Below are positions 24,092-31,556 of a stretch of DNA of 64,000 nucleotides, piece after piece. Position 1 is the stretch's first letter; every line of letters begins with the position of its first letter. Location of the stretch: positions 1 to 64,000 of the forward strand of contig CASEMN010000003.1 in assembly GCA_949289045.1 (NCBI GenBank). The letters run 5' to 3'. The stretch comes from an uncultured Oscillospiraceae bacterium. GTDB taxonomy: Bacteria; Bacillota; Clostridia; Oscillospirales; Acutalibacteraceae. Below the pieces are notes generated by a model. It did not search any database and had not been told where the DNA came from. It saw only the letters and a list, made by a program, of their open reading frames with translations. A program made the position numbers and the translations under genes.

Positions 24092-24733
24092 ATGAAGCAT
24101 AGCAGCAAACAAAATGATAACGGAAAATCAAAAGAAGATTATATAAATGAGGGTTATAGGGCAGATAAAGAAAAAAATAATCCGGTTCACTTTTATCAGC
24201 AGAACGGATTTATACTTTTAATGCTTTTCTTTTGTGCTCCAGTCGGAATTTTTCTTTTATTCCGCTTTGGAAAGTGGAGCAAATTTTTAAAACTTTCCGC
24301 AGCTATTCTGTCACTTATCTGGTTTTTATTTGTAATATTTTCAGAATATCCGCCCGCTGCTCAGGACACATCCGTTTTGGATACATATCCATCTTTTATG
24401 GAAAAGGAAACCGATGAAACACTTTTCTCTGAAAACACAATTTTCTCTGAAAGTGAAGAGGAAAGCAAACCTTCGGACATCACCGCAAAAAATGAAAAAA
24501 GTACGGCGGTTTCCGAGCACACCAAATCCCCCACCGAAGCACCTTTTACCGAAGAAGCTACCGAACAATCGACACTGCCCGAACCAATCGGCAGCAAATA
24601 TGTGCTAAACACAAATACAAAGGTTTATCATCGTCCTAACTGCCGATATACCGAAAAAATCAAAGCAGAAAACTACTTGCTTTCTTCAACTGTACCGTCA
24701 GATTACAGACCCTGTAAAGTATGCAAACCTTAA
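24092..24733 (+). CDS. Membrane protein with C-terminal Ada-like metal-binding motif
   Basis: Protein of 213 aa. A charged N-terminus of about 35 residues is followed by two hydrophobic segments (about 40-60 and 68-90). A Ser/Glu/Thr/Pro-rich linker (about 95-165) follows, then a short C-terminal domain with YHRPNC and PCKVC. That domain resembles the Cys/His motif found at the end of many secreted nucleases and lipoproteins (related to the Ada metal-binding domain), but no catalytic domain is attached. The ATG at 24092 has GAGGGG 6 nt upstream. Function unknown. Confidence 0.7.
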   Translation: MKHSSKQNDNGKSKEDYINEGYRADKEKNNPVHFYQQNGFILLMLFFCAPVGIFLLFRFGKWSKFLKLSAAILSLIWFLFVIFSEYPPAAQDTSVLDTYPSFMEKETDETLFSENTIFSESEEESKPSDITAKNEKSTAVSEHTKSPTEAPFTEEATEQSTLPEPIGSKYVLNTNTKVYHRPNCRYTEKIKAENYLLSSTVPSDYRPCKVCKP

Positions 24734-24752
24734 TTCTGTTTAAGAAAGCAGC

Positions 24753-24781
24753 TTGACAAAACCATATTAAGGATATAATAT
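24753..24781 (+). promoter_or_regulatory. Promoter of the first NEAT-type gene
   Basis: TTGACA (24753-24758) and, 17 nt on, TAATAT (24776-24781), overlapping TATAAT at 24774-24779. The same arrangement is repeated upstream of the second copy. Confidence 0.72.
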
Positions 24782-24844
24782 TATTTTGGCAAAAATTGAT
24801 GAACAATGACGCTCCACAGCAATTAAGAAAAGAGGATTTTTTTT

Positions 24845-25651
24845 ATGAAAAAATTGATTGTATCCTTAATTTTATCGGTAACCCTTATTGTTACAACATG
24901 TATAAGCGCTTTCGCTGCTGCGCCTACAAAAGACGGCGTATATCAGGTTCCTATTCAATTTCGCAAGACAGATGGCAACTCTATAGCAGAAGAAGTTGAA
25001 TTTTTATATGAAACTGCACTTTTAGAAATTAAAGGCGGAAATAAATACCTTACTATGGCTTCGCTTTCATCAATAATTGGTTTTCAGCTTTACTATTATA
25101 CTGACGGTTCTGTTTCCGGTTCAGTGCAAATAGCTGAAAGAGTTAATAATATAGAGATTAATGGCAGAACTTACCCATCCGGATATAAAATTCCTCTTAA
25201 AGGAAACGGTCAGCTTGTGGGAATAATGTTGGAAATTCCTTATTCCACTGTTTCAGTTTCGGCAAGAATTCTTATTGATTATGATAACTGTAAAGCCGTT
25301 TCTACCCCGGAAACTTCAACTCAGGCATCTTCTTCCGATTCATCTAAATTGGAATTGCCTACCTTTTCTGGAAGCAGTTCTTATACATATGAATACCCTT
25401 ACGCTTTAAAACAACCTACTGCCCAGGATAATAACGAAGATAATTATGAGTATAATGCAGAAGCTTCTGATGAAGCAGCATCTGAAAATATCAGCTCTGA
25501 AAATCAGGAAAGCGAAGTCTCAGAAACAAAAGTTATGACGAAAGTTCAGGAAAAAGAGTCTAATACCGGAATTATAATAGGCGGAGTTATTTTAGCCGTT
25601 ATTTTAATCGGTTTGGCAGTAATGGTTATTATGTCAAAATCTAAAAGGTAA
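24845..25651 (+). CDS. NEAT-type surface protein, copy 1 (divergent)
   Basis: Protein of 268 aa. A signal peptide (about 1-25, ending SAFAAA) precedes one NEAT-like beta-sandwich domain (about 27-148). A Ser/Glu/Thr-rich stalk follows, then a C-terminal membrane helix (about 238-262) with a SKSKR stop-transfer tail. There is no LPXTG, so anchoring is by the membrane helix. NEAT domains bind heme in Gram-positive iron uptake. Aligned without gaps to copy 2, it lacks the SMGN segment (residues 48-51 of copy 2) and has Leu in place of Tyr143. It may therefore bind heme poorly or bind something else. GAGGAT precedes the ATG. Confidence 0.75.
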   Translation: MKKLIVSLILSVTLIVTTCISAFAAAPTKDGVYQVPIQFRKTDGNSIAEEVEFLYETALLEIKGGNKYLTMASLSSIIGFQLYYYTDGSVSGSVQIAERVNNIEINGRTYPSGYKIPLKGNGQLVGIMLEIPYSTVSVSARILIDYDNCKAVSTPETSTQASSSDSSKLELPTFSGSSSYTYEYPYALKQPTAQDNNEDNYEYNAEASDEAASENISSENQESEVSETKVMTKVQEKESNTGIIIGGVILAVILIGLAVMVIMSKSKR

Positions 25652-25776
25652 AAAGGAAATTATATTTTAGCTTATTTCGGCAGCTGTACTTGCAGCTGCC
25701 ATTTTCTTTTGCTTAATACAGGTTGTCCACATAATTTTTAATGTAAGAAGTTTTAATAAATACTCATCAAAATCTC

Positions 25777-25805
25777 TTGACAAAAATTTAAAAGGGATAT
25801 AATAT
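25777..25805 (+). promoter_or_regulatory. Promoter of the second NEAT-type gene
   Basis: TTGACA (25777-25782), a 17-nt spacer and TAATAT (25800-25805), overlapping TATAAT at 25798-25803. The start of transcription should fall inside the palindrome that follows. Confidence 0.75.
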
Positions 25806-25808
25806 TGT

Positions 25809-25824
25809 GTTAGTTTAAACTAAC
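25809..25824 (+). promoter_or_regulatory. 16-bp palindrome over the start site of the second NEAT-type gene
   Basis: GTTAGTTTAAACTAAC is perfectly symmetric and begins four bases after the -10. The TTAG...CTAA ends resemble DtxR/IdeR-type iron regulator sites, which would suit a heme-uptake gene. The regulator is not in the window. Confidence 0.55.
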
Positions 25825-25871
25825 TTATGCCGGCGAGTTAGTCGTAGCAAACTATATGAAAGGATTTACAT

Positions 25872-26702
25872 ATGAAAAAAATTCTCGCATTTTTAACAGT
25901 AATTTCCGCACTTATAGGTCTGATGGCGTTATCGGCTTTTGCCGCTGCACCAACTAAAGACGGAGTTTATGAAGTTCCTATTCAGCTTAAACACGCTGAA
26001 AAAGATACTGAGTCTATGGGCAACAGCTATATTGTTCATACCGCTCTTTTAGAAATTGAAAACGGAGCTAAATACATTACAATTGTATCAGATTCGACTG
26101 TTATGAACCTTGAATTCTCTTATTACACTGACGGTTCAGTTTCAGGAAACACTCAGGCTGCCGAAAAAGTTGAAAACGTTGAAATAGGAGGAAAAACCTA
26201 TTCTGTTGGTTACAGATTCCCTGTAAAGGGCACAGGACAACTTTTAGGAGTTAAATTTAAAGCTTCTATTATGCCCATAAGTCCTTCGGCAAGAGTTTAT
26301 ATTGATTATGACAACAGCGTACTAATTTCAGCAGCTGAAGAAACATCAACTTCCGCACCTACTAAAGCCCCAAGCTCTGCGTCTACTGAAACAAAGCCTA
26401 ACACAGCACAAAGCAGCGGTCAAAACTCATATGCAGCTTCTGAAAAAAATGAAAGTGTAACTGAAAAAAACAATGATATTATAGAAACAGAAACCCTTTC
26501 GACTTCTGAAGAATCAGTTTTAAATGAAAATACTTCGCAGGTTATACCAGAAGAATCTGAACCTAAAGAAACTACATTATCCACTCAAACACAGAAAGAA
26601 AATAACAGTAACAGTGGACTTATAGCAGGCGTTATTATAGCCGTTGTAATAATTGCCGGAGCTGCCGCAGCAATTGTGATTAAAACCCGTATTAAAAAAT
26701 AA
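25872..26702 (+). CDS. NEAT-domain surface protein, copy 2
   Basis: Protein of 276 aa with the same plan as its upstream paralog: signal peptide (1-25), NEAT domain (about 27-148), Ser/Thr/Glu-rich stalk (about 155-240) and a C-terminal membrane helix (about 246-270) with a basic tail. The domain has the usual NEAT features: GVYEVPIQLKHAEKD, SMGN at 48-51 (heme-contact helix position), and the late strand SARVYIDY with Tyr143 and Tyr146. Heme binding is inferred from the family. Its own promoter carries a palindrome, unlike copy 1. No heme ABC transporter or sortase lies nearby. Confidence 0.83.
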   Translation: MKKILAFLTVISALIGLMALSAFAAAPTKDGVYEVPIQLKHAEKDTESMGNSYIVHTALLEIENGAKYITIVSDSTVMNLEFSYYTDGSVSGNTQAAEKVENVEIGGKTYSVGYRFPVKGTGQLLGVKFKASIMPISPSARVYIDYDNSVLISAAEETSTSAPTKAPSSASTETKPNTAQSSGQNSYAASEKNESVTEKNNDIIETETLSTSEESVLNENTSQVIPEESEPKETTLSTQTQKENNSNSGLIAGVIIAVVIIAGAAAAIVIKTRIKK

Positions 26703-26727
26703 AATTACATATCTTAAAAAACACATA

Positions 26728-26760
26728 AACCGCAGAATTAAAATTCTGCGGTTCTTTTTA
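26728..26760. terminator. Bidirectional terminator between NEAT copy 2 and carD
   Basis: Perfect 12-bp stem AACCGCAGAATT / AATTCTGCGGTT with a 2-base spacer, then CTTTTT on the plus side. It overlaps the last bases of carD. Confidence 0.9.
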
Positions 26761-27276
26761 ACTATTAACTTTTGAAACCTGAACACCTAAACGGTTCATT
26801 ATAAAGGCCGGCACATCTTTAATATCAAGATGGAAAACATATGCAACTTCCTGATTTACAATTTTTTCAGCTTCTTCAAGAACATGCTGATCGGCAAAGT
26901 GAAGCCGCTTTCCCCTTTTGGCAACTTCTCTGCGTTTTTCATGTAGCTCAGAAATAAGCTTTATTACATCGGCACGATTTCCGGCGTGGAGCACCTGAGA
27001 AAATTTTTCCTGTCTTGCACGATCGTCGCTGACCCAGATTGTATTGCATTCCGGCACAGCATCCAAAACAGTATAAATTTCTTCTTCCGAAAGCAGATTT
27101 CTCATTCTTCCGTCTCCCTTTTCAACGGGAACAAATATTTGGGACTTATTTTCGTAAATGGATCTGAGAACATAATACTCCTGTCCGCCGTTTTCGCCGA
27201 AATTTTCTCTTCTTATTTCATCAATTTTGCAAACACCTGTTCCGGCGTGCATTACCATATCTCCGGCAGCATACAT
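26758..27276 (-). CDS. CarD-family transcriptional regulator
   Basis: RNA-polymerase-binding regulator of 172 aa. The N-terminal Tudor-like RID domain (about 1-60) opens with YAAGDMVMHAGTGVCKIDEI, typical of CarD/CdnL, and contacts the beta subunit. The C-terminal part is helical. In this family it stabilises open promoter complexes, often for rRNA genes. The ATG at 27276 has AAGGAG 9 nt upstream; the ATG at 27285 touches that site and is rejected. Monocistronic. Confidence 0.9.
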   Translation of the reverse strand: MYAAGDMVMHAGTGVCKIDEIRRENFGENGGQEYYVLRSIYENKSQIFVPVEKGDGRMRNLLSEEEIYTVLDAVPECNTIWVSDDRARQEKFSQVLHAGNRADVIKLISELHEKRREVAKRGKRLHFADQHVLEEAEKIVNQEVAYVFHLDIKDVPAFIMNRLGVQVSKVNS

Positions 27277-27465
27277 AAGAAACATCTCCTTCTTCTGTTT
27301 TCCATAAAATATAAAAAGCAGCCGTCACAACAGGACTTACGTTCTGCTATGAAAACTGCACGTTGTTATATTATTATTTTATCATTCTGCAGAGTTTTTT
27401 TCAAATGGTCATTTTAAACAAATTAAGTGAAAACACAAAATACCAACCGATAAGGAAATATCATT

Positions 27466-28011
27466 TTATTCTTTAAGCATAAACGCCGCCCATGTTCCCT
27501 TATACTCACTTATGTTATCCCGCCAATAGATAAGTTTGTCAACATATTGAGCGCATCGCTTTTCTACCGGCTCACGGCAGTTTTCGATTCCATACTTATT
27601 TACAATTGCCGTAAGCTCATAAATAGGAAGTCCCATAGCGTGCCTTTTGGTATGAACTGTACTGCAAGCCTGACCGACGGCATGACACAAAGCTTTATCC
27701 GCAGGCGATTCTATCTCTTTTGCCATACTATGGCAATTAAGTATCGCTTTCTTTGCCACAGACATTTTTATCTCACCTGACGCCCACCTTTTTGCTTCTT
27801 CCAACGCTTTAAAGGGACGCTTATCGCTCGGATATTTTTCTAAAAGTTCTCTTACACAGTCGCCGGATAAATCAAGGGCCCAAAGTACAATGGTTCTGCG
27901 GTTCTGATTTTCAAGAAGCATCGAAAGTTCTTGCAAAACAAGACTTTCTTGAGAAAAAAGTATCTTATTTTTTCTTTTCATCTTCGACTTTACTTCATCA
28001 AGCCAATCCAT
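27466..28011 (-). CDS. Imm5-like putative immunity protein
   Basis: Helical cytosolic protein of 181 aa resembling the Imm5 family of polymorphic-toxin immunity proteins: ALDLSGDCVRELLEKYPSDKRPFKALEEAKRWASGEI near 45-82, then AKKAILNCHSMA and ADKALCHAVGQACSTVHTKRHAMGLPIY. AAAGGAG lies before the ATG. No toxin, WXG protein or secretion gene is nearby, so it may be an orphan immunity gene or a domesticated housekeeping relative. The family call is from memory. Confidence 0.7.
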   Translation of the reverse strand: MDWLDEVKSKMKRKNKILFSQESLVLQELSMLLENQNRRTIVLWALDLSGDCVRELLEKYPSDKRPFKALEEAKRWASGEIKMSVAKKAILNCHSMAKEIESPADKALCHAVGQACSTVHTKRHAMGLPIYELTAIVNKYGIENCREPVEKRCAQYVDKLIYWRDNISEYKGTWAAFMLKE

Positions 28012-28094
28012 ATCTGAGTCTCCTTTTATTTACTAAATAATAATTAGATTGATTGTATCACAGGATCATAATGTTTTCCACTAGTTTTACTAAA

Positions 28095-28125
28095 ACAAAA
28101 AAAGCAGCACCCTTTCGGATGCTGC
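28095..28125 (-). terminator. Terminator of rplM-rpsI
   Basis: Stem GCAGCA / TGCTGC extended by inner GG/CC around a TTTC turn, followed on the minus strand by seven or more T. Confidence 0.88.
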
Positions 28126-28144
28126 ATAAATAACAAGTATTCGG

Positions 28145-28543
28145 TTATCTCTTGGAGAACTGGGGAGCACGGCGTGCACCTTTGAGACCGTATTTCTTTC
28201 TTTCCTTCATTCTCGGGTCACGAGTAAGGAAGCCAGCCTTCTTGAGAGCGGGACGAAGAGCCTCATCATACTGAAGAAGAGCACGGGAGAGACCATGACG
28301 GATTGCGCCGGCCTGTCCTGTAACACCGCCACCGTTTACACGGCAAACAATGTCAAACTTCTCAGTTGTGCCTGTGAGGGCAAGAGGCTGACGAACAATA
28401 AGCTTAAGGGTTTCAAGTCCGAAATAATCGTCGATATTTCTGTCGTTGATTGTTATGTTACCTGTTCCGGGATAAACACGAACTCTTGCGACAGATTTCT
28501 TTCTGCGGCCTGTACCGTAGAAATAGGGATTTGTATCGTACAT
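28145..28543 (-). CDS. rpsI: 30S ribosomal protein S9
   Basis: Ribosomal protein of 132 aa whose basic tail reaches the P site. Typical motifs are [14 protein letters not shown] at the start, [19 protein letters not shown] and the C-terminal [17 protein letters not shown]. The ATG at 28543 has GGAGG 8 nt upstream; an ATG at 28558 is part of that ribosome-binding site. It is 18 nt after rplM, the universal L13-S9 operon. Confidence 0.98.
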   Translation of the reverse strand: MYDTNPYFYGTGRRKKSVARVRVYPGTGNITINDRNIDDYFGLETLKLIVRQPLALTGTTEKFDIVCRVNGGGVTGQAGAIRHGLSRALLQYDEALRPALKKAGFLTRDPRMKERKKYGLKGARRAPQFSKR

Positions 28544-28561
28544 TTCATCTGCCTCCATTCA

Positions 28562-28990
28562 TTAAAATGCCCACTCTTCGGGCTTCTGGGCTGCCTGAGT
28601 GTGTTCAGCGCCCTTGTATACTCTGAGTCTGCGCATTGCGTTGCGGCCAATTGTGTTAGCGGGAAGCATTCCCTTAACAGCCTTCTCAACAGCAAACTCG
28701 GGCTTTGTCTTCATAAGAGTACCATACTTAACCTCTTTGAGGTTACCGATATATCCGGTGTGACGGTAATACATTTTCTGCTCTAATTTGTTGCCTGTAA
28801 GAACAACCTTCTCAGCGTTGATGATGATAACGGAATCTCCGCAATCAACGTTGGGAGCAAATGTCGGCTTGTGCTTTCCGCGAAGAAGAGCGGCAGCCTG
28901 AGCTGCTACACGGCCAAGGGGCTTATCAGCTGCATCAAGCACATACCATTTACGGGTAACTTCGCCCGCTTTAGGCATATAAGTTGACAT
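28562..28990 (-). CDS. rplM: 50S ribosomal protein L13
   Basis: Early-assembly large-subunit protein, 142 aa. Motifs are [62 protein letters not shown] and [22 protein letters not shown]. The ATG at 28990 has GGAGG 7 nt upstream and gives the standard length. First gene of rplM-rpsI. Confidence 0.98.
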   Translation of the reverse strand: MSTYMPKAGEVTRKWYVLDAADKPLGRVAAQAAALLRGKHKPTFAPNVDCGDSVIIINAEKVVLTGNKLEQKMYYRHTGYIGNLKEVKYGTLMKTKPEFAVEKAVKGMLPANTIGRNAMRRLRVYKGAEHTQAAQKPEEWAF

Positions 28991-29237
28991 AAACTTACCT
29001 CCAATATTTCTCATAACTTTTTTCATTGCCCGATTATATTACCACAGTATAAAGCACATGTCAACACTAAATTTTTGATTTTTTAATTTAGATTTTGAAT
29101 GCTCGTTTTTTCTCACGTTTTCTCCGTTTTTCATGCCAAATGCTCGTTAATGAAAAACGAAAAAAATTTTAACAGTTTATCCATATGATTTTAAACTCTT
29201 TTATGTTATTCTATTTTTGCGGAAGGGTTGATAACAT

Positions 29238-29975
29238 ATGCAGAAACTTTTGGGCTACGTTCGCTGTGCCCTTGATAAATATAAAATGATAGAAGAAGGA
29301 GATCGTATTGCCGTAGCTGTTTCCGGCGGAAAGGACAGTGTTGCACTCCTTGCAGCTTTAGGGGCAATAAGACGGTTCTATCCCATAAAATTTTCACTTA
29401 CAGCCATAACAATAGACCCCTGCTTTAACAAACAAGAGACGGATTATTCCCCTATTGAAAAGCTTTGTGAGGAAATGGAGATCCCCTACATAATAAAACG
29501 AACAGAATTAGGCACTATTATTTTTGAAACAAGAAAAGAAAAAAATCCGTGCAGTTTATGTGCGAGAATGCGTCGCGGACTTCTCCATGACACGGCTAAA
29601 GAAGCAGGATGCAATAAAATTGCCCTCGGGCATCACCTTGACGATGCCGCCGAAACCTTTATGATGAACCTTTTCAGCGGCGGAAGAATATCCTGTTTTT
29701 CTCCCGTTTCGTATCTTTCTCGAAAAGATCTTTACATGATACGCCCTCTTGTACTTGCAAGAGAAAGTATAATTTCTTCTGCGGCAGAAAGGAATAATCT
29801 GCCTGTTGTAAAAAGCCGCTGTCCTGCCGACGGCGTTACACACCGCCAGAAAATGAAGGATTTTTTAGTATCCATGGAAAAGGATTATCCCGGTATTCAG
29901 GAGAAAATTGTTTCAGCAATGACCCTTGCGGATATTGACCGCTGGGGTGACATAAATCAAAATACAAAGCAATAA
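29238..29975 (+). CDS. ttcA: TtcA-type tRNA 2-thiolation enzyme
   Basis: PP-loop ATPase of 245 aa in the TtcA/TtuA family, which thiolates a tRNA base (C32 for TtcA). SGGKDS is at residues 29-34 and GHHLDD at 131-136. Cys105 and Cys108 (CSLC) plus Cys195 (KSRCPAD) match the three cysteines that hold the [4Fe-4S] cluster in TtcA. The N-terminal zinc finger of archaeal TtuA is absent. The target tRNA cannot be read from the sequence. Confidence 0.87.
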   Translation: MQKLLGYVRCALDKYKMIEEGDRIAVAVSGGKDSVALLAALGAIRRFYPIKFSLTAITIDPCFNKQETDYSPIEKLCEEMEIPYIIKRTELGTIIFETRKEKNPCSLCARMRRGLLHDTAKEAGCNKIALGHHLDDAAETFMMNLFSGGRISCFSPVSYLSRKDLYMIRPLVLARESIISSAAERNNLPVVKSRCPADGVTHRQKMKDFLVSMEKDYPGIQEKIVSAMTLADIDRWGDINQNTKQ

Positions 29976-29999
29976 AACAGACTCTAAGGAGGTTAAATT

Positions 30000-30392
30000 A
30001 TGTTCTGTAAAAATTGCAAAGCACATATCGACGACGATTCACTTTTCTGTATGCACTGCGGAGCTCCCCAGAACAACGCAGGTACCACACCACCGCCACC
30101 TTATTACAACGCACCGCCTATGCCACAAAAGGTCGACCCTGTTTATAAGGTAGGCGGATTCGTACTGGGTCTTTTTACATTCCCCACAGGATTTATTACA
30201 GCTATTATCGCTTTGGTTTTCTACGTTGTATATAAACCCGACAGACCTGAAAAAGCATCTGAAATAGGAAAATGGGCTCTTATAGGTATTGCTGTTTCCC
30301 TTGTTCTTTCTGTACTTTTTGTTATACTCGGTATACTTTTTTTTACAGGACTTACTTCAACAGTTGTACAAGCCTTTTCAGTAATTTCATAA
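30000..30392 (+). CDS. Zinc-ribbon membrane protein
   Basis: Protein of 130 aa. An N-terminal zinc ribbon (CKNC-x12-CMHC, residues 3-21) is followed by a Pro/Tyr/Asn-rich linker (about 25-45) and two membrane helices (about 52-74 and 92-118). AGGAGG lies just before the ATG. It starts 25 nt after ttcA and ends at a strong terminator, so the two may be co-transcribed. Proteins of this plan are common in clostridia and have no known function. Confidence 0.8.
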   Translation: MFCKNCKAHIDDDSLFCMHCGAPQNNAGTTPPPPYYNAPPMPQKVDPVYKVGGFVLGLFTFPTGFITAIIALVFYVVYKPDRPEKASEIGKWALIGIAVSLVLSVLFVILGILFFTGLTSTVVQAFSVIS

Positions 30393-30407
30393 CATCCATT
30401 AAATTTT

Positions 30408-30446
30408 AAGCCTGCAAAATAGGATTTCTATTTTGCAGGCTTTTTG
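30408..30446 (+). terminator. Terminator after the zinc-ribbon gene
   Basis: Perfect 15-bp stem AAGCCTGCAAAATAG / CTATTTTGCAGGCTT with a 5-nt loop, then T residues. Confidence 0.95.
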
Positions 30447-30478
30447 TTTACCACAGATAATAAAGCATTTTATATACT

Positions 30479-30793
30479 TTATTTCTTTTTAGATTTAGAT
30501 ATCAAAAAAATTTTTTCAGAAAAACCTCCACGCTTTTCCTGTTTTTCGTTTTTCACCTTCATCAAATCATCGACGGTGTATCCTCTTGCCTTAGAAATAG
30601 CGTATATAACCTCAAGAATATCTGCAAGTTCCTCTAACTCTTTACTCTGCCTATATTCCCGCACTTCTTCGCTGAGCTTTTTATCAAGCTCACGCAAATA
30701 CTCTTTGTCGGAAAGGACTCTGGTTTTCGGAACATAACCTTCCTTTATAATCATATCAGGTATTTTATCTCGCACCAACTTTTTAAATTTCAT
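30479..30793 (-). CDS. MazG-like nucleotide pyrophosphohydrolase-type protein
   Basis: Helical protein of 104 aa. It opens with KLVRDKIPDMI, the signature of a small phosphoribosyl-ATP-pyrophosphohydrolase-like/MazG-like family, and has the acidic metal motif SEEVREYRQSKELEELADILEVIYAI (E-x3-E ... E-x2-D) near 41-66. Likely hydrolyses a nucleotide triphosphate to the monophosphate and PPi; the substrate is unknown. The C-terminus (SKSKKK) is basic. There are no his genes nearby, so a role in histidine synthesis is unlikely. Confidence 0.83.
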   Translation of the reverse strand: MKFKKLVRDKIPDMIIKEGYVPKTRVLSDKEYLRELDKKLSEEVREYRQSKELEELADILEVIYAISKARGYTVDDLMKVKNEKQEKRGGFSEKIFLISKSKKK

Positions 30794-30835
30794 AAATTTT
30801 TCTCCTTAAAGAAAAGATAAGTACATAGGGGAAAA

Positions 30836-30868
30836 CAAAAAGGGTCTGATTAAAAACTCATCAGACCC
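30836..30868 (-). terminator. Terminator after the DUF4358 gene
   Basis: Perfect stem GGGTCTGAT / ATCAGACCC with a 9-nt loop, followed on the minus strand by TTTTTGTTTT. Confidence 0.92.
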
Positions 30869-30907
30869 TTTATTTGATTTAAAATTGTACTGAAAACCAA
30901 GGCTCGT

Positions 30908-31453
30908 TTACTTTTTAACCGTAGTTTCCTGCTGATAAAAGCTTTCAATTGCAGCCCATGCTGAATCGGTTTTCGCTGTAGTGACAAGGATTATATATTC
31001 ACCTTTATTAAGAAATATAGCATTTTCAACCTTATCGTATTCATAGCTGTTAAGCACATCAAAGGTTTTAAGTTTCAAACTAAGCCTGTCACTTATAGCA
31101 ACCATAACCTCATCAGATTTATCCATATCTGCAAGCTTAAAAACCGCTATTTCATCAGCATCATTCTGTTTTGTACTTGTATAAACGGTTGAATCAGCAA
31201 TAATGTCAGAATCAAAACCAAAATGGGTAAGAATCTGTTCATTATCAAGAGATGCATAATCATGCAAACCTATTGATTCCCTAATGGCATCAGCTATTTC
31301 TGCGGTGCTGTCGGCAATAATCACCTGTGAACTGTCAGTATGAGTTGCACCTATTTTATCAAGTAGGTCGCCAAAATTACCAAATGCAAACAATACACAA
31401 CCGACTAAAGCTACAACTGCGACAAAACAGGCTACTGCAGTTTTTTTGCTCAT
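30908..31453 (-). CDS. DUF4358-like exported protein
   Basis: Protein of about 181 aa with an N-terminal signal or anchor helix (AVACFVAVVALVGCVLFAFG). The extracytoplasmic domain resembles DUF4358, common in clostridia: an acidic segment, DADEIAVFKLADMDK and a C-terminal YIILVTTAKTDSAWAAIESF. The helix contains VGC, so lipidation is conceivable, but the context is not a clean lipobox. The start is uncertain: ATG at 31453 is preferred for its signal sequence, with GGAG unusually far (13 nt); TTG at 31480 is the alternative. Function unknown. Confidence 0.68.
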   Translation of the reverse strand: MSKKTAVACFVAVVALVGCVLFAFGNFGDLLDKIGATHTDSSQVIIADSTAEIADAIRESIGLHDYASLDNEQILTHFGFDSDIIADSTVYTSTKQNDADEIAVFKLADMDKSDEVMVAISDRLSLKLKTFDVLNSYEYDKVENAIFLNKGEYIILVTTAKTDSAWAAIESFYQQETTVKK

Positions 31454-31556
31454 AGTCCGTAACTCACTCCATAAACGCAAACTTCACAGTAATTATATCA
31501 CCGCATACGCAAAAAATCGTTTCAAAACGGTTACAAAGTAGACAAATTTCGTGACT

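Noticed and set aside
30908..31480. TTG start at 31480 for the DUF4358-like protein
   Set aside because: It has no convincing ribosome-binding site and places extra charged residues before a normal signal helix; the ATG at 31453 was preferred with reservation.
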